64,000 bases of DNA from Vitellaria paradoxa. Lineage: Eukaryota > Streptophyta > Magnoliopsida > Ericales > Sapotaceae. How positions within the stretch are numbered: position 1 is the stretch's first letter; each line of letters begins with the position of its first letter. The notes under the pieces are model-generated. The model was not told the DNA's origin and searched no databases. It was given only the letters and a program-made list of their open reading frames with translations. The stretch covers positions 930,001 through 994,000 of the forward strand of contig CM034243.1 in the NCBI GenBank assembly GCA_019916065.1. The letters are read 5' to 3'. Positions 35,001 to 45,984 of the stretch are shown piece after piece. The position numbers and the translations under genes were made by a program.

Positions 35001-38000
35001 GTCTTATGCAAATGGCCAACTAATGATAGGTACTACGAGAATAGGTAAAAGAAAAATTGAATAAATCCATGGAACATTACAAATGGCATTAACTGAAGAC
35101 AGAAGGAGAAGAAGTCAATTGAGATGATTTTGCACATACATAATAGAGCAATTAATGCGTTGGTGAGAGGAATGACCTTATTCAAGTGGAAGGTACTAAG
35201 GAGGCTACAAAAGGGAACAAGATCATAGATTCAGGAAATAAATTACGACATGACTGACTTTAGTTGAATCAAAGATATTGCTTTGAATATAGCTAGGTGG
35301 AGAGAATTGATCCGATTAACCAACGCCAAAATGATTGCGACGTTTATCTAATGTGAGAAAATTAAAATTACTGATAGGTACGACAAAAATAGATAAAAAA
35401 GGAATTTAATAAATTCGTGGAATGTTACAAATGGCATTGATTGAAGACAAAAGGAAAAGAAGTCAATTGAGATGATTTTGCACATCCATAATAGGAGCAA
35501 TTAATGCGTCAGAGAAGAAAGTGATCTTATTCAAGTGGAAGGCACTAAGAAGGCTATGGAAGACAACAAGATCATGGATTAAGGAAATAAATTATGACAT
35601 GATTGACTTTAGTTTAACCAAAGATATGGCTTTGAATATAGCCAAGCCGAGAGAGTTAAGAACTTGACCAATACGCCAAAAGACTCAGGTCTGATGGAAT
35701 GAGTGAGTTTAATTCCTATATTCCATCTCATACTAAAATAACCCAACCCATGTATCATTCCAAAGGTGAGGCCCATCAGGACCGTAACATACCACCACAT
35801 CTCCAAAGTCGACATCCACGGTGGCTCTCACCTTAGGTAACTTTCACTCTGGCAGTAGGCAACCTTTTTTCTCTTTTGAATGACTCACACTCTACTCCAA
35901 GTAACCCTATCCTAGGCAACCCTTACCATGACTCGAACTCAATACGTGGATGCTGCTCTAATAGCAAATGTTAGGAACTTAACCAATACGCCAAAAGACC
36001 CAAGTCTAATGAAATGCGTGAGATCAATTCCTATATTCTATTTTACACTAGAATAGCCTAACTCATGTCTCATACTGTTGTGATATATGGTTCATATTCA
36101 GATTGGAGAACTAGGAAGGGACGAAGAGTTTTTAGAGTAGAACGTAGCAAAGTGTAGTGAGCAGACACGTGTTGTTGTGTGGGGGGTGGGGGGGTATAGC
36201 CCCCCACAGTACGGTATGAGTATTTTTGTCTTATTGATAGGGTTAGGGATTTTACTGTATATATGTGCTTTATTGTACTATGTAATTGTACAACAAATTT
36301 TAAAGTTAATAAGAAATATTTCAGCTGCCGTGGACGTAAACAATCTGGCTGAATCACGTTAATTCTGTGTGTGTTGATTTCTTAATTTCTTGTTGCTTTA
36401 TTCATATTCGCACTACGTGAACGTAGACAATCTGGCCGAACCACGTTAATTCTGTGTGTGTTGATTTCTTAATTTCTTGTTGCTTTATTCATATTCGCAC
36501 TACACATACCAAAGGTGGGCCCAACAAGACTGTAACAAAGAATTAATCCTATTAACCAATACCAAATGTTTTCATTTTGGCTTATTGAGTTGAGTTGACT
36601 CAAACAGCAAGTGTGAAAGACGTGTGGATATCAATCTTTTTGTTCTTTCCATCATGTTGACACAATGACTAATGACATGTATAACATAGGCATGTTAGAC
36701 ATACCAACCAACCATGATTATCAAATAGATTAACCAGTGTTTTAGATTTATTCTAATCTTATCTTCCAAGCACCCCTACCAACAACAACCCCCATGCACA
36801 AGTTAAGGAAACATAAATATTTAAAGGAACAATAATTTAACAAATATAGTATCCAAAGAGACTATAATAGAAAAGTGAAAGCTAAATGACCAATAAGGCA
36901 GCTTTATTTTGCGTCATTTAGTTGTCAAATGACACAAAATTTAACTGCACTAATTCCTTTAATCACTTTGACAACAAGGCATAACAACAATGCCATAATA
37001 AATTGCATTCTAAATTAAATAGCCTCTTTATTTTGGATATCACATATTCTTAACAGACACTTCTAGTCCTTCAAAACTTTCAAAAAGAAAGGTAAAGAGT
37101 TTATAATTAGTCATACCCTCCCTCCAGGAAACAAATAAGCTACAGGATATGATACCTGGCTGAAGAAGCAGTTATCTGCCTGCTAAAGGCATATCCCCAG
37201 AAAAGATGCATATGGGTTAAGCCGTGAAGGATTGTTCTAAAAATACCAATGATCTCACAAATTTGTGCTAGAAGAACTCCGATTTAATTGCGTAAAGGAG
37301 ATTTGACATTGTTTAAATTCGTGAGTTTTGATAGCCATTAGTTGTGCATAGCTTTGATTGACAAGAATATATTCTAAATCGATAGCTCAGTTTTCTTTTC
37401 TTTATTTATTTTTTCTAAATTTTTTTGTAGATCTATAATTCAATTGCTCAGTGGCTTCTCACTTTTTTTTGGGACAAATCATTTCTCCTTAAACAAATAA
37501 TTATGCACAAATTAAAAAAAAAAAATCAACAACTAGAAATGCGGATATTATCTAAAGCAAGCAATCTAAAGCAAGCAATTCTATCCTCTGTAGAAATGCA
37601 TAAAGATTTCGTATTCTGATGAAATAAAATTCCTTAAGGCTATTTGATACAGCCCCATATCATATATTGCCTTTTGAGTCACAAAATTGAGGCAGACATC
37701 CTTCCCACTTTACCAAATTGACCTCCTTTCCAGGGAAAATTAGGAAGTGGATGACAAAATACCTTCCCGACACACAACTGAAAGCAGATTCAAGACAAAC
37801 CCAAATTCCCCCAACCAAATCCACAAAGACAAAACATCAAATTAAGCTATAAAACCCAACAACGCCACTCCATTTTACCGCAATCTAAAACAACTAACAG
37901 AAGCAAGCAAGCAAACAAACAGTGAACTCGATCAAACCGTAAAAATGAAGGTACTGCTGTTAAATGAATATGGGGGGGAGGGGGGGATTACCAGGGTCTA

Positions 38001-38665
38001 TCACTTAATTTCAAGGGATTAAAAACGCGATTCAAAAAAAAAAAAAAAAAGGTAAGAAAGAAAGAAACGAAAATTGAAATGGAAAAAAAAAAAAAAAAAA
38101 AGCAAACCTTGGCTTTTGAGATGATTTTCACAGCAAGAGGTTGGTCTCTGAGTTCTCCCTTCCGGCCCCTTGCTTGGCATGTGTGACCAAAATGCCCACG
38201 GCCCACCTCCTTCCCCAATTCGTACTTGGCAGCGAAATTCTTATTGTAACCGAAGTTCTTGTCCAGTAACTGATCAGGCTCCGAAGCGCCATCCTCAGGG
38301 ATGGGGCCCTCTCTTGGCTTCGAATGCCCGAAGCGTCTCGCAAGAGAAGCCTTGATGTGCTTCGCCGGCGATGGAGGCGGGAACGGCCGCTTGAAGAACT
38401 TCCTCGGCGTCGACCTCGCCGGAGAAGGCGACACTCCGACTGGAAGCGGACTCGCGGTTCCATAAGGGTAAGGACTGGGCCAGGGACTCGTCGCCGACGA
38501 TCGAGCTGGCGTGCTCTTCACGGAGAGTACGTTAACGACGCCGTTGTTATCGGACGACCTCCCTGGCGTGGGCGTCGGCGGCGGTCGATCGCCTCCACTT
38601 TCGACGGTGGGGGCGGCCCCGTCGTTGTCCCCAGTGGGAATGGTCTTACCATAACACTGCCCCAT
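27770..38665 (-). CDS. CRK: CDPK-related protein kinase (CRK), 11 coding exons
   Basis: Exons, in reading order: 38665-38108, 32008-31878, 31389-31348, 31266-31158, 30999-30921, 30318-30022, 29783-29674, 28833-28726, 28507-28445, 28168-28001, 27907-27770. All junctions are GT-AG and in frame; the joined product is 600 residues, the normal CRK length. The N-terminus MGQCYGK is a myristoylation (Gly2) plus palmitoylation (Cys4) signal for membrane anchoring. Residues 8-145 are Pro/Ser-rich, with PWPSPYPYG and [10 protein letters not shown] motifs shared by CRKs. The kinase domain spans about 148-410: GRGHFG loop (155-160), Lys180, HRDLKPEN with Asp276, DFG at 297-299, APE at 321-323, HPWL at 407-410. 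The tail (about 411-600) holds degenerate EF-hands; in the first (464-475) Glu replaces Asp at position 1 and Asn replaces Glu at position 12, so calcium binding is doubtful, as in the family. It is closest in feel to Arabidopsis CRK3. The first intron is 6.1 kb and loaded with transposons. Confidence 0.96.
31800..31866. repeat. T-rich and A-rich tracts in CRK intron 2
   Basis: TTTTA repeats at 31783-31806 and an A-run at 31851-31865 beside exon 2. On the gene's strand the A-run reads as T just inside the intron, after the GTATGT donor. Confidence 0.6.
32414..32463. repeat. 20-bp tandem repeat in CRK intron 1
   Basis: GTTGGGAAGTTTCCTATGTC, then the same with a final A, then a partial third unit (GTTGGAAAGTTT). 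Confidence 0.85.
32522..32579. repeat. Perfect 21-bp hairpin in CRK intron 1
   Basis: The arms at 32522-32542 (ATTTCACCCTTTGC then TAGTTGT) and 32559-32579 are exact reverse complements, with a 16-base loop. No mature-miRNA sequence that I know is present. It may be an inverted duplication or a fragment of a foldback element. Confidence 0.9.
32580..33600. other. CRK intron 1, unassigned part
   Basis: Intronic DNA of mixed composition. Short plus-strand open frames at 33041-33348 overlap each other in different frames, match no family I recognise and are not supported as genes. Confidence 0.4.
33590..33700 (+). repeat. Possible SINE remnant
   Basis: GGCAGCCTAGTGGTAAAGGC resembles a tRNA-type A box, and CACTCGAGTCC about 75 bases on resembles a weak B box. 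No tail or target duplication was found. Low confidence. Confidence 0.25.
33736..34150 (-). mobile_element. Possible LTR remnant in CRK intron 1
   Basis: On the minus strand the stretch has a TATA-box-like GTTATAAATAGGACC (plus strand 33907-33921), AT-rich leader-like sequence on both sides and no open frame. That layout is LTR-like. I could not find clear TG/CA ends with a target duplication, so this is a guess from composition. Confidence 0.25.
34380..34600. repeat. Degenerate repeat with AATTGGTTC-type words
   Basis: Repeated variants of GAACCAATTT, GAACTTGAACC and GAACTGAACCAAACC. Similar word clusters occur in hAT subterminal regions of plants. Neither ends nor a duplication were found. 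Confidence 0.3.
35024..35345 (+). mobile_element. Decayed RTE-type LINE fragment, copy 1
   Basis: Read through frameshifts and stops, the plus strand gives pieces of the C-terminal end of an RTE LINE polyprotein ([39 protein letters not shown]). It is a direct repeat of the sequence at 35372-35653 plus 36538-36569. The two copies lie head to tail, which suggests a local duplication. Confidence 0.7.
36076..36504 (+). mobile_element. Solo LTR with 5-bp target duplication and an internal 87-bp tandem repeat
   Basis: Begins TGTTGTGATATATGG and ends CGCACTACA, with the 5-bp direct repeat CATAC on both sides (36071-36075 and 36505-36509). The length is 429 bp. The last part holds two adjacent 87-bp units (36330-36416 and 36417-36503) that differ at only a few positions; they contain the GTGAACGTAGACAATCTGG and CCGAACCACGTTAATTC words found at the R/U5 end of many plant Copia LTRs. 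No internal region remains, so this is what is left after LTR-LTR recombination. It sits inside one LTR of the TRIM. Confidence 0.85.
36330..36503 (+). repeat. 87-bp x 2 tandem duplication within the solo LTR
   Basis: The two units are 36330-36416 and 36417-36503. Differences seen include GTGGACGTAAAC versus GTGAACGTAGAC, and GGCTGAATCACG versus GGCCGAACCACG. Confidence 0.9.
36570..38107. other. Distal part of CRK intron 1
   Basis: AT-rich intron without a recognisable element. A small imperfect hairpin (GTCATTT ... AAATGAC) is near 36915. A G-rich tract is at 37971-37986, and long A-runs lie just inside the splice donor (38035-38050, 38084-38101), which read as T-runs on the gene's strand. 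Confidence 0.5.
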
Positions 38666-39120
38666 CGAAGCCTAGACACGACCGTTTCTCGGTCTCTCTG
38701 ACCCTGTTCGCGAACAAGTCAAACTTCACCAGAGTCCAACAAGCATCTGAGAGAAATCAACCACCGGTTCGATCTGTAGATCAGTGCAAAAGAAGAAAGA
38801 AAGAGAGAATTGAAAGAAACAAGAGATCCACAGCAAGAAAACGATAAAAAAAGAGAATGAGAAGAATTTGGTCAGACAGACTCAGACAGTCTTGTAAAAC
38901 AGTTAGATACATACATCATGTAAAATTATATATAGATATGGATACAGATACACGCACGCTCCGGCGAGAGACCGAAGCGAGTGTGACAGAATAGACAGTG
39001 AGTGATACATACATACATATATATATACATACAAAAAACAAAAATTGAAAAACTAAAAAATTAAAAACAAAAAAAGGGAAGGGAAGATCTAGGAGATGTT
39101 GAAACTTGGCAGAATCACAC
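38666..39120 (-). promoter_or_regulatory. CRK 5' leader and proximal promoter
   Basis: On the gene's strand the sequence just upstream of the ATG is pyrimidine-rich (CTCTCTTTCTTTCTTC, about 38797-38812 on the opposite strand), as in many plant leaders. No TATA box or start site can be fixed. The region to 39800 holds more TC tracts and no gene. Confidence 0.4.
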
Positions 39121-39845
39121 ACGGGAATTCAGAATCCCAATGCCAAACGCGGGACTTCAGCTCTATCCGTATCTAAATCTCATCGTCTCCAATCCAATCC
39201 AATCCATAAACACTCACCTACCAATGATAATAATCACGCACGGCCCTCTCTTTTGCATTTTCCATTTCCATTCCCATTTCCGAATCCACAGAAGAAAACT
39301 AGTAAAGCTTTTCCGGTAATTACACCGTGTAATATTAAAATAAAATTTAAAACCCCACTTATCTCTCTTTCTGTCTACAAGCTCTTTTTGTTTTGTCTTT
39401 TGCCACTTTTTCTCTTTTAAGCTATTGCTATTATTTTAATTTATTTTTTTATAACGATGGAAAAAATAAAATATATTTGCAATCCACTGCTTTTCAGCCC
39501 ACCTACTAAACTAAGTACGCTCACCTGCCTCATACCCTTTTGATAAAGTCAGAGTCTTTAAATTACCAAAGTGCCCACAGTTGCCTGGGATGTGTTGAAT
39601 CTGAATTGCTTGGTAATGGTAAATCGTGTATGATGTTGTACTGAATTGCACACTCAATAGAGAGACAGGGGTGACAAATAAGGCGGGGCCCAACCACAGC
39701 CTGGTCCGAACCTTCGAAATAATAAGACATTGGCCCCCTCCCCCCCCCTTCCCAATCTCTCTCTCTCTCTCTACTCTCCTTCAGAATGACAGCAAGAAAA
39801 ACAAACTATACGTACACATGTTTTTTTATTATTTATCCAACATAT

Positions 39846-39978
39846 ATAAGTTTCGTTGGGTTTGGTATAAAAATTTTTAATTCTTAAAAAAATATTAAAA
39901 AATTATTTATTTTATTCTATTAAATGAATTACGAATTCACAATCTATCTCATTTTTTATCATTCTAAACATAGCCATA
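39846..39978. mobile_element. MITE-like element, family G
   Basis: From GTTGGGTTTGGTATAAAAA to CATTCTAAACATAGCC. The middle contains TTATTTATTTTATTCTATTA and the shared ending ATCTCATTTTTTATCATTC. Non-coding. Confidence 0.55.
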
Positions 39979-40600
39979 GTTTCAATGGGACATATATAAC
40001 TTCCCAAATTCTTGTTTCTTTATTTGTGTTGGTAAATACCATGCTACGCCAACGTTGTTATTATATCAATACATATAAACTCCCTATCAAGAAACTACAA
40101 CCAGCTACAATGGCTGATTGTGAATGTTCTCCCTTCTTTGAAAGGGAACCTATTTAAACTTGCCCATGAGGCACCGTGTCCCCACCATTCTACATTAAGG
40201 TTTGGAAGCAATTTGCTCAAACACATGACAGTGAAATATTAATAAAATTCTGCATAGAATCACTTAATTATAATGTAATTTGATACTAAACAAGAAGGTA
40301 GCGTGGGGAAAGGTCATTTCATGCAATTATTCATGACAAAAATTATGAAATGTTTGGGAAATTAACTTTGGACTAAGCAAACACAACTGTGCTCATTACT
40401 TAAAAAGGGTTCGAATTACCTTAAAATCCATTAATTCAGAAGATTCCCGGGGAATTTTATAATTGCAAAAACGTCCCTAAAAGCAAAAACTATAAATTTT
40501 AATGTTGTATAAAATTTCATGCAAACATTCAAATGCTGTTTATATGTATGGAGTGAAGTCACAAAATTTCTGAAGTTTTTCGGATGCAACACAAGCGTCA

Positions 40601-40770
40601 TAGCTCCGTTTGGTGGTAAAAAAAATAAAATAAAATCTTACAAATGTTTACAAATACGAATTACGAGACAGTAAAATTTAAATTCTTCGCTCACTGCACA
40701 AATTACGAGATATTTACTTTTACAATTTTATTTTATTTTATACACTTTTATACAACTCCAAGCACACTCA
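40601..40770 (-). mobile_element. MITE, family B, copy 2 (inverted)
   Basis: TAGCTCCGTTTGG to CAACTCCAAGCACACTC, the reverse complement of the layout at 7800-7965. Shared words include CTCACTGCAC and TTACGAGATATTTAC. Confidence 0.7.
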
Positions 40771-41294
40771 AAATTGATGGAACAAACATTTTTAATTTAT
40801 TGAATTGCAATAATTAAGTTTTTTTGGTGTAAGTTTAAAACCCTGTTATTTCATTTATGAGTTTATATGATATGTGTTAATAACACAATAAGTCCTTGGA
40901 TGGAATATTAAGTCCATTAGTTCCTTAATTGGAATATTAGACATGATGTAATAATATAGTACAATATTGTTAATTCAAACTTAAAATTATTAAAAGAAAA
41001 TATAGACATGACACAATATAAATACAATAACTTCAAATTAAGAAAATTTAATCTAATTTTAAAATAAATTAATTATTTAACATTTACATGATAACAGAAG
41101 TACGTTAATTTCAAATCAACATAATTTAATTTGATTTTAAAATAAATTAATATATTTATTAAATTTTAAAGTAGTCAATTACAAACATTAATAGACGCAA
41201 ATTGATACAAATTCTGAACCCAAACACGATAGTCACCACCAAGTTTTCAAAGTGGAGGTGCAGTTGCAATAAACAGTGACAAGTAGAACACTAA

Positions 41295-42203
41295 AGGATC
41301 GTTTGGTAATGGTTTACTTTTTCTGTTTACATTTATGTGTTTTTATTTTATGTTATCATTATTTTTCTGAAATGAAAACTAAAATTACGTTTGGAAATAC
41401 AATTTTATTTATAATTATTGATTTTTTATTTTCATAAAATATTTAATTTTATTAGTTTTTAAAAATTAATTGAATTTAATAAATATATTTCATATTAATT
41501 TAATTTAATTAATATTATTTATTAAAATAATTGAATAAAATATAAGTATTATATCATTTAATCCATTACATATTAAAATATATTAATCATAATTTAATTA
41601 TATTATTTACTAAAAATAATTGAACAAAATATATTTCATAATAATTTAAATAATTTAATTACGATATTTATTAAAAATAATTTAATAAAATATATTTAAT
41701 ATTAGTTAAATTAATTATTTAATTATAATATTTATTAAAAATAATTTAATCAAATATATTTATATTAATTAAATTATTTATTAAATTAAATTAAATCAAT
41801 ATATTTTATTTTATTATTTATTAAAAATAATTTGATAATTTATATTTCCTATTAACTAATTTAATTTAATTATTTACTAGAAATAAATTAATAATATATA
41901 TTAATTTAATTAATTTAATTTAGTTATATTACTTATTAAAAATAATATTAGTTCAATAAAATATTTGAATAAATAATTATTTTAAAATGATGTAACAAAA
42001 ATGAACAATGTATTAAAACTGATAAAATGTTTACAACAGAAAAAAATAGTGAAAACACTTTTTTTTATATTTTTATGTTTAAATTTTCTTTTTTTTTAGA
42101 AACAAAAAAAAAGTAAACAAATTTAACAAATATATTTCTGTTACCAATTTACAAAATTTTAAAAATATAAACAGAAAACAAAAATATTACCACACGGGCC
42201 TAA
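41295..42203. mobile_element. Large MITE/MULE-like element filled with AT-rich tandem units
   Basis: The left end GGATCGTTTGGTAATGG, followed by TTTACTTTTTCTGTTTAC, pairs with the right end AAACAGAAAACAAAAATATT followed by ACCACACGGGCC. Between them, about 41490-41960 consists of degenerate repeats of a unit of roughly 75 bases built from ATTTATTAAAAATAATTT, AATAAAATATATTT and ATTAATTTAATT. No coding potential. The total length of about 900 bp is large for a MITE; a non-autonomous Mutator-like element is a reasonable alternative. Confidence 0.55.
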
Positions 42204-44780
42204 ACTTTTGTGTTTGCCTAGATGCTTATGTATTTGACCAACCCTGCGCAGTAATTAAAAACATTAAATTCCTTGTTTATAATTTTCCTTATAATAATAT
42301 TACTTTCAAAAATAATTAGATTTTTATTTTTAGCATTGTTGGATCTGAAGTTAATAATCGGATAAATCTTCTAATAATCTTAAGAAAAATTAAAGTAATA
42401 ATTTTTAAAAAATAAATTTAAAATCTTATCAATTGAACTAACTAAAGATTGTAATAACGGGCAAATTAACGTAATGAAAACCTGCCCTTATGGGCTTCGA
42501 CTATTACCAAATACATATATTTTGGGGTGTTAGCATTTTTTATATATTTTTATTTTTGTTAAAAGTACAACAGAAAACAGTGGATTTAATGATGCACTCC
42601 ATAAGTTTGATTCTTTTGAAAATATTAACATTATTGACAATGTAAAATGTTTAGTATAATTTTAATAAAAAAGTTTAAATATTCCTCAAAATTCTTTTTA
42701 ATTATTTTTAAAAATCTAATATTAATTCGTTATTATTTATAATTTTCAATGTCGTGTTCTGCAAGCATCAAATCTTAAATTTTCTGTTATTAATTTTGGC
42801 TAATGGAAATGCCAAAAATCAACAGGAAACGAATCCTTCATTATTAAAAAAACTTAAAAGAGGATAACTATCGTAATCATATTTTAATTATTTATCAAAC
42901 TGTCCCTTGGTTGAAACATTAAACTGCGCCGCGCTTATTGTTAGTGGGCTGATATGATCATACATCACTTTAGTTAATTAATAGTCACGCTAATTAAGTT
43001 GACCTCAAAGTTTTTTAGTATAAAAAAATTCAAAACATTTCCCAGCTTACCAGCAAATGTATACTAATTACGTATCCCTGTAATGCACTGGCGGTTTAAG
43101 TTTACGGCCTGTTTGACAAGTTTATTAATTTTTAATTTTTATGTCTAATTTTTATTTTCATATCAAAAAATTAAAAATAAAAATTTTAAAATATATTTGT
43201 TAATAATAATTGTTGATTAATAGTTATAATATTCATAATAACAGTAGTTGCTTAAATCAAGACCGTTGATTTAGCACATTAGGTGCTTATGTGCAAAAAT
43301 TATTGCAGCAATTAGTAACCCATGGTCATGCAGCGATGAATAGCTGCCACTTGTGAGTAGTGGTGGGTGGTGGCTAGCAGTGGAGGTGATAGCCGACTGG
43401 TGGTAGTTAAAGATCGATGGCAACTAATGACGAAGATGGTAATTAGAGATTAAGGTGGTGGTAGCAGGTGGTGAGTAGGGCCGTACGCGCTTATCAATTG
43501 CCCTTAATCATAGACTGGGTAGCCTGGTCCCAAAAAATATTTTTTGGTTAAAAAAAATAATTTTTTTTTTAAATTTAGCCTGCCAACCTAGTCTATTTTG
43601 CCTATAAATTCTTTATTTAGTCTAAATTTTTTTAAACCCGACCTACTTCTTCTTTAAATATTTATTTTCAGTTCAATGGCAAGCGGCGATGGTAGTGGCA
43701 GTCTGCAGCCACCACAAATTTTTAATCCAAACAAAACTAAACTTGAGTGAATTTCATAAATCTGATTTGATTTCCCTTCCATAATTACTATTGCGTTTAA
43801 GATACTACAAATTTTAAGAGCAAAATATATTCAATCAGAATTTAATTTAGCCAATTAATGGTCTTCGAATGTCTTCATTTTTATTTTAGGTAGCTGTATA
43901 AAAATTGTAATTTTTTCTTTCTTTTATTGTTTAGATTTTTTGAAACAAAATAAGCAAATGCTTTTTTGAAATAAATAAGATTTTTTTTCCTTTTTGTTTT
44001 TTTTTTATTATACTCTATCTTTCATAAATATGCATAGAAACATAAAATCATTCAATTTGAAATAATATTAATATAATTTAACAAAAAAAAATAAATAAGA
44101 AGAAATAGAAAGGAAAGTGATCTACAATTTAATGACTTTCTGGAAATAAGAGAAGATGTAGTATACGAAATACTTTTGAGATTATTAAATTGGAAATATT
44201 TTTCAAAAATAATATTATTTAGGGTCAAAAACGCTGCATTTGGTATGAATTAATTAACCAAATGCTCAGGTAATAAAACAGTATCCCCGCCTTAATAAAG
44301 TGAATTTATTAAATTCCATTTCCAAATAAATAATATTTCGATATTGTTCTCCTTAATTATTAAAAAAAAAAAATCTCGAGAAAGAGAGAGAGAAGAATCA
44401 TTTCAGTCCAATCGACCTGTGAGTAGGCCGATCATAACTGGATGAGCCAGGGCTACAATGGACAGTTTTGGGCCACAATGAGGCCCAGCTCAAGTAGAAC
44501 CCAGAGTCAAATGTTTTGGGTTGTTAAGGTGGATCAGCCCCTTGTCAGTAGGGTCGGAATGGAGATTCTTTGGATATAAAATATACATGGAAAGCATATA
44601 TATATATCTCTCAAAAATATATACATAGAAATTTATCCTCATATATATCTCTCAAAAAAAAAAAAAAAAAGGCAAGGAAGGGCTTTGAAGCCTCCGGAAA
44701 TTAAACGTGAATGAGACTACACAACGAAAAAGTTACTTATAATTGGGAATTGAGCAAAGTCATTCGGTTAAGCTGACATG
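42204..44780. other. Intergenic; no supported gene
   Basis: AT-rich. A GGTGG-rich patch at 43343-43470 (GTGGTGGGTGGTGGC and similar) stands out in composition. Nothing coding is recognised. Confidence 0.5.
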
Positions 44781-44789
44781 ATGATCCAA

Positions 44790-44819
44790 CCCCCCTCCCC
44801 CTCCCCCTCCCCCTCCACC
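44790..44819 (-). repeat. (CCCCCT)n; G-quadruplex candidate on the minus strand
   Basis: Four or five runs of five to six C separated by single T. The minus strand has (AGGGGG)4, which satisfies the G-quadruplex rule; the C-strand could form an i-motif. Confidence 0.75.
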
Positions 44820-45390
44820 TCCTTCTCTTTTAATTAAATAAATTTTAAACTGATTTTTAGTTTCCGTTAGGAAGCCCATTATATTACTAGCTTTTTGTGG
44901 TGTAATAATATTAAAGCCATTTCTCATTTTGTTGACAAGTGGCTTTTGATAGAGGTCTTTGGGAGTGCGTTACGTTGCTTGTAAGCAACTTAATTTTAAC
45001 AAACAATTGCTCTCATTGCACGCTACCAATAGGCCTCGATCGCCTTTTGCTGTTTATGCTTCTTTTTGCATATATAGGCATTTGATTCACAAGAGCCTTT
45101 CAATGCAAGCATGGTGAAGAACTTTGAATAGGGCACGTGCATTGTGGATTCGTAGCTAGCTATATGTATGTGTGTATGTATGTATGTATATATAAGATAT
45201 CTTTGCATGGTGAAGAGTCATAGCATTCAAACTTATTTATGTTTTGGAATGTTTGTTGGGTGGGTCAACTACCAAACATTTATAGAATATATAAACAAAG
45301 CATGTCAATATTAAACCTTTTGTTATGATAAAAATGGTTGCTTATTTATAATCTCCCATTAACTTTCATGAATGGCGAAAATATAATGAA

Positions 45391-45391
45391 A

Positions 45392-45449
<58 letters not shown>
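45391..45449. repeat. AT microsatellite, about 58 bp
   Basis: The longest pure AT dinucleotide run of the window. Confidence 0.95.
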
Positions 45450-45451
<2 letters not shown>

Positions 45452-45984
45452 AGATAACTAGTTCAATTGTAAGAATATATTGTTAATAATTAAACATCTT
45501 ATTAGAATTGTGATTTATACTTATTACACTCCTGTATAAAAAAAAAAAATGAGACAGATATCTAAACGAAAACATCCGTTTGTTAAGGTTCACATTAATT
45601 TGTGAGAGTGTAGATAAGATAAGGGGTGTGAGGGGTTTGCCACTCATGATACAATATAGGCGTTAGATTTATCATTTCATGGAAATAGCGTAGGAAACTC
45701 ACTCTAATTTACCCAAAAAAAAATATATATATATCAAGAGACTTGTTTTAAAATTTTGACTCTGCAAGAAGAGTGCTGAAAGAGCATAGAAACTTTTACA
45801 AAGACTACTCCTACAATTTTTGAATTGCGTTTCAGAAGCTTAATTCGCCTAGAGTTTCGTAATATATTTATATTTATATTTTGAGATGTATTATACATTT
45901 GTAAGAAGTTTATGTTAAGGTTTTTTAAGTTTATGATTGAGAGAAGAGTTAAGAATAAAGTGATAGAATTATTTAAGATTGAGT

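Larger units (their letters stand above)
35654..36537 (-). mobile_element. TRIM retrotransposon, about 135-bp LTRs, itself split by a solo LTR
   Basis: Two direct repeats of about 135 bp, 35654-35789 and 35969-36075 joined to 36510-36537. Each reads (T)GTTAGGAACTTAACCAATACG at one end and GACTGTAACA or GACCGTAACA at the other; on the minus strand the LTR begins TGTTAC and ends TAACA, a proper TG...CA pair. Just inside the upstream LTR is a primer-binding site for initiator tRNA-Met in reverse (GCTCTAATAGCA at 35955-35966; usual TGGTATCAGAGC on the other strand, two differences). A purine-rich GGAGATGTGGTGG (minus) adjoins the other LTR at about 35791-35806. Only about 180 bases lie between the LTRs, with no protein frame. 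This is the definition of a terminal-repeat retrotransposon in miniature. Confidence 0.75.
35372..36569 (+). mobile_element. Decayed RTE-type LINE fragment, copy 2, split by a TRIM
   Basis: The left part is 35372-35653 and its end resumes at 36538-36569. Copy 1 reads GGAGAGAATTGATCCGATT without a gap where copy 2 has GAGAG, then 884 bases of inserted DNA, then AAGAATTAATCCTATT. Visible peptide words are [19 protein letters not shown] and MALNIAKP. Copy 1 thus serves as the empty site for the inserted element. Confidence 0.75.

Noticed and set aside
38128..38701. Frames of 111 and 125 codons in other frames over CRK exon 1
   Set aside because: Shadows of the GC-rich first CRK exon.
40409..40425. 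GGGTTCGAATTACC resembling a tRNA B box
   Set aside because: No A box, acceptor stem or terminator in place; no tRNA fold.
45130..45160. miR164-like word AGGGCACGTGCA
   Set aside because: Only the last 12 bases match the miRNA and no paired star arm is nearby, so chance is likelier.
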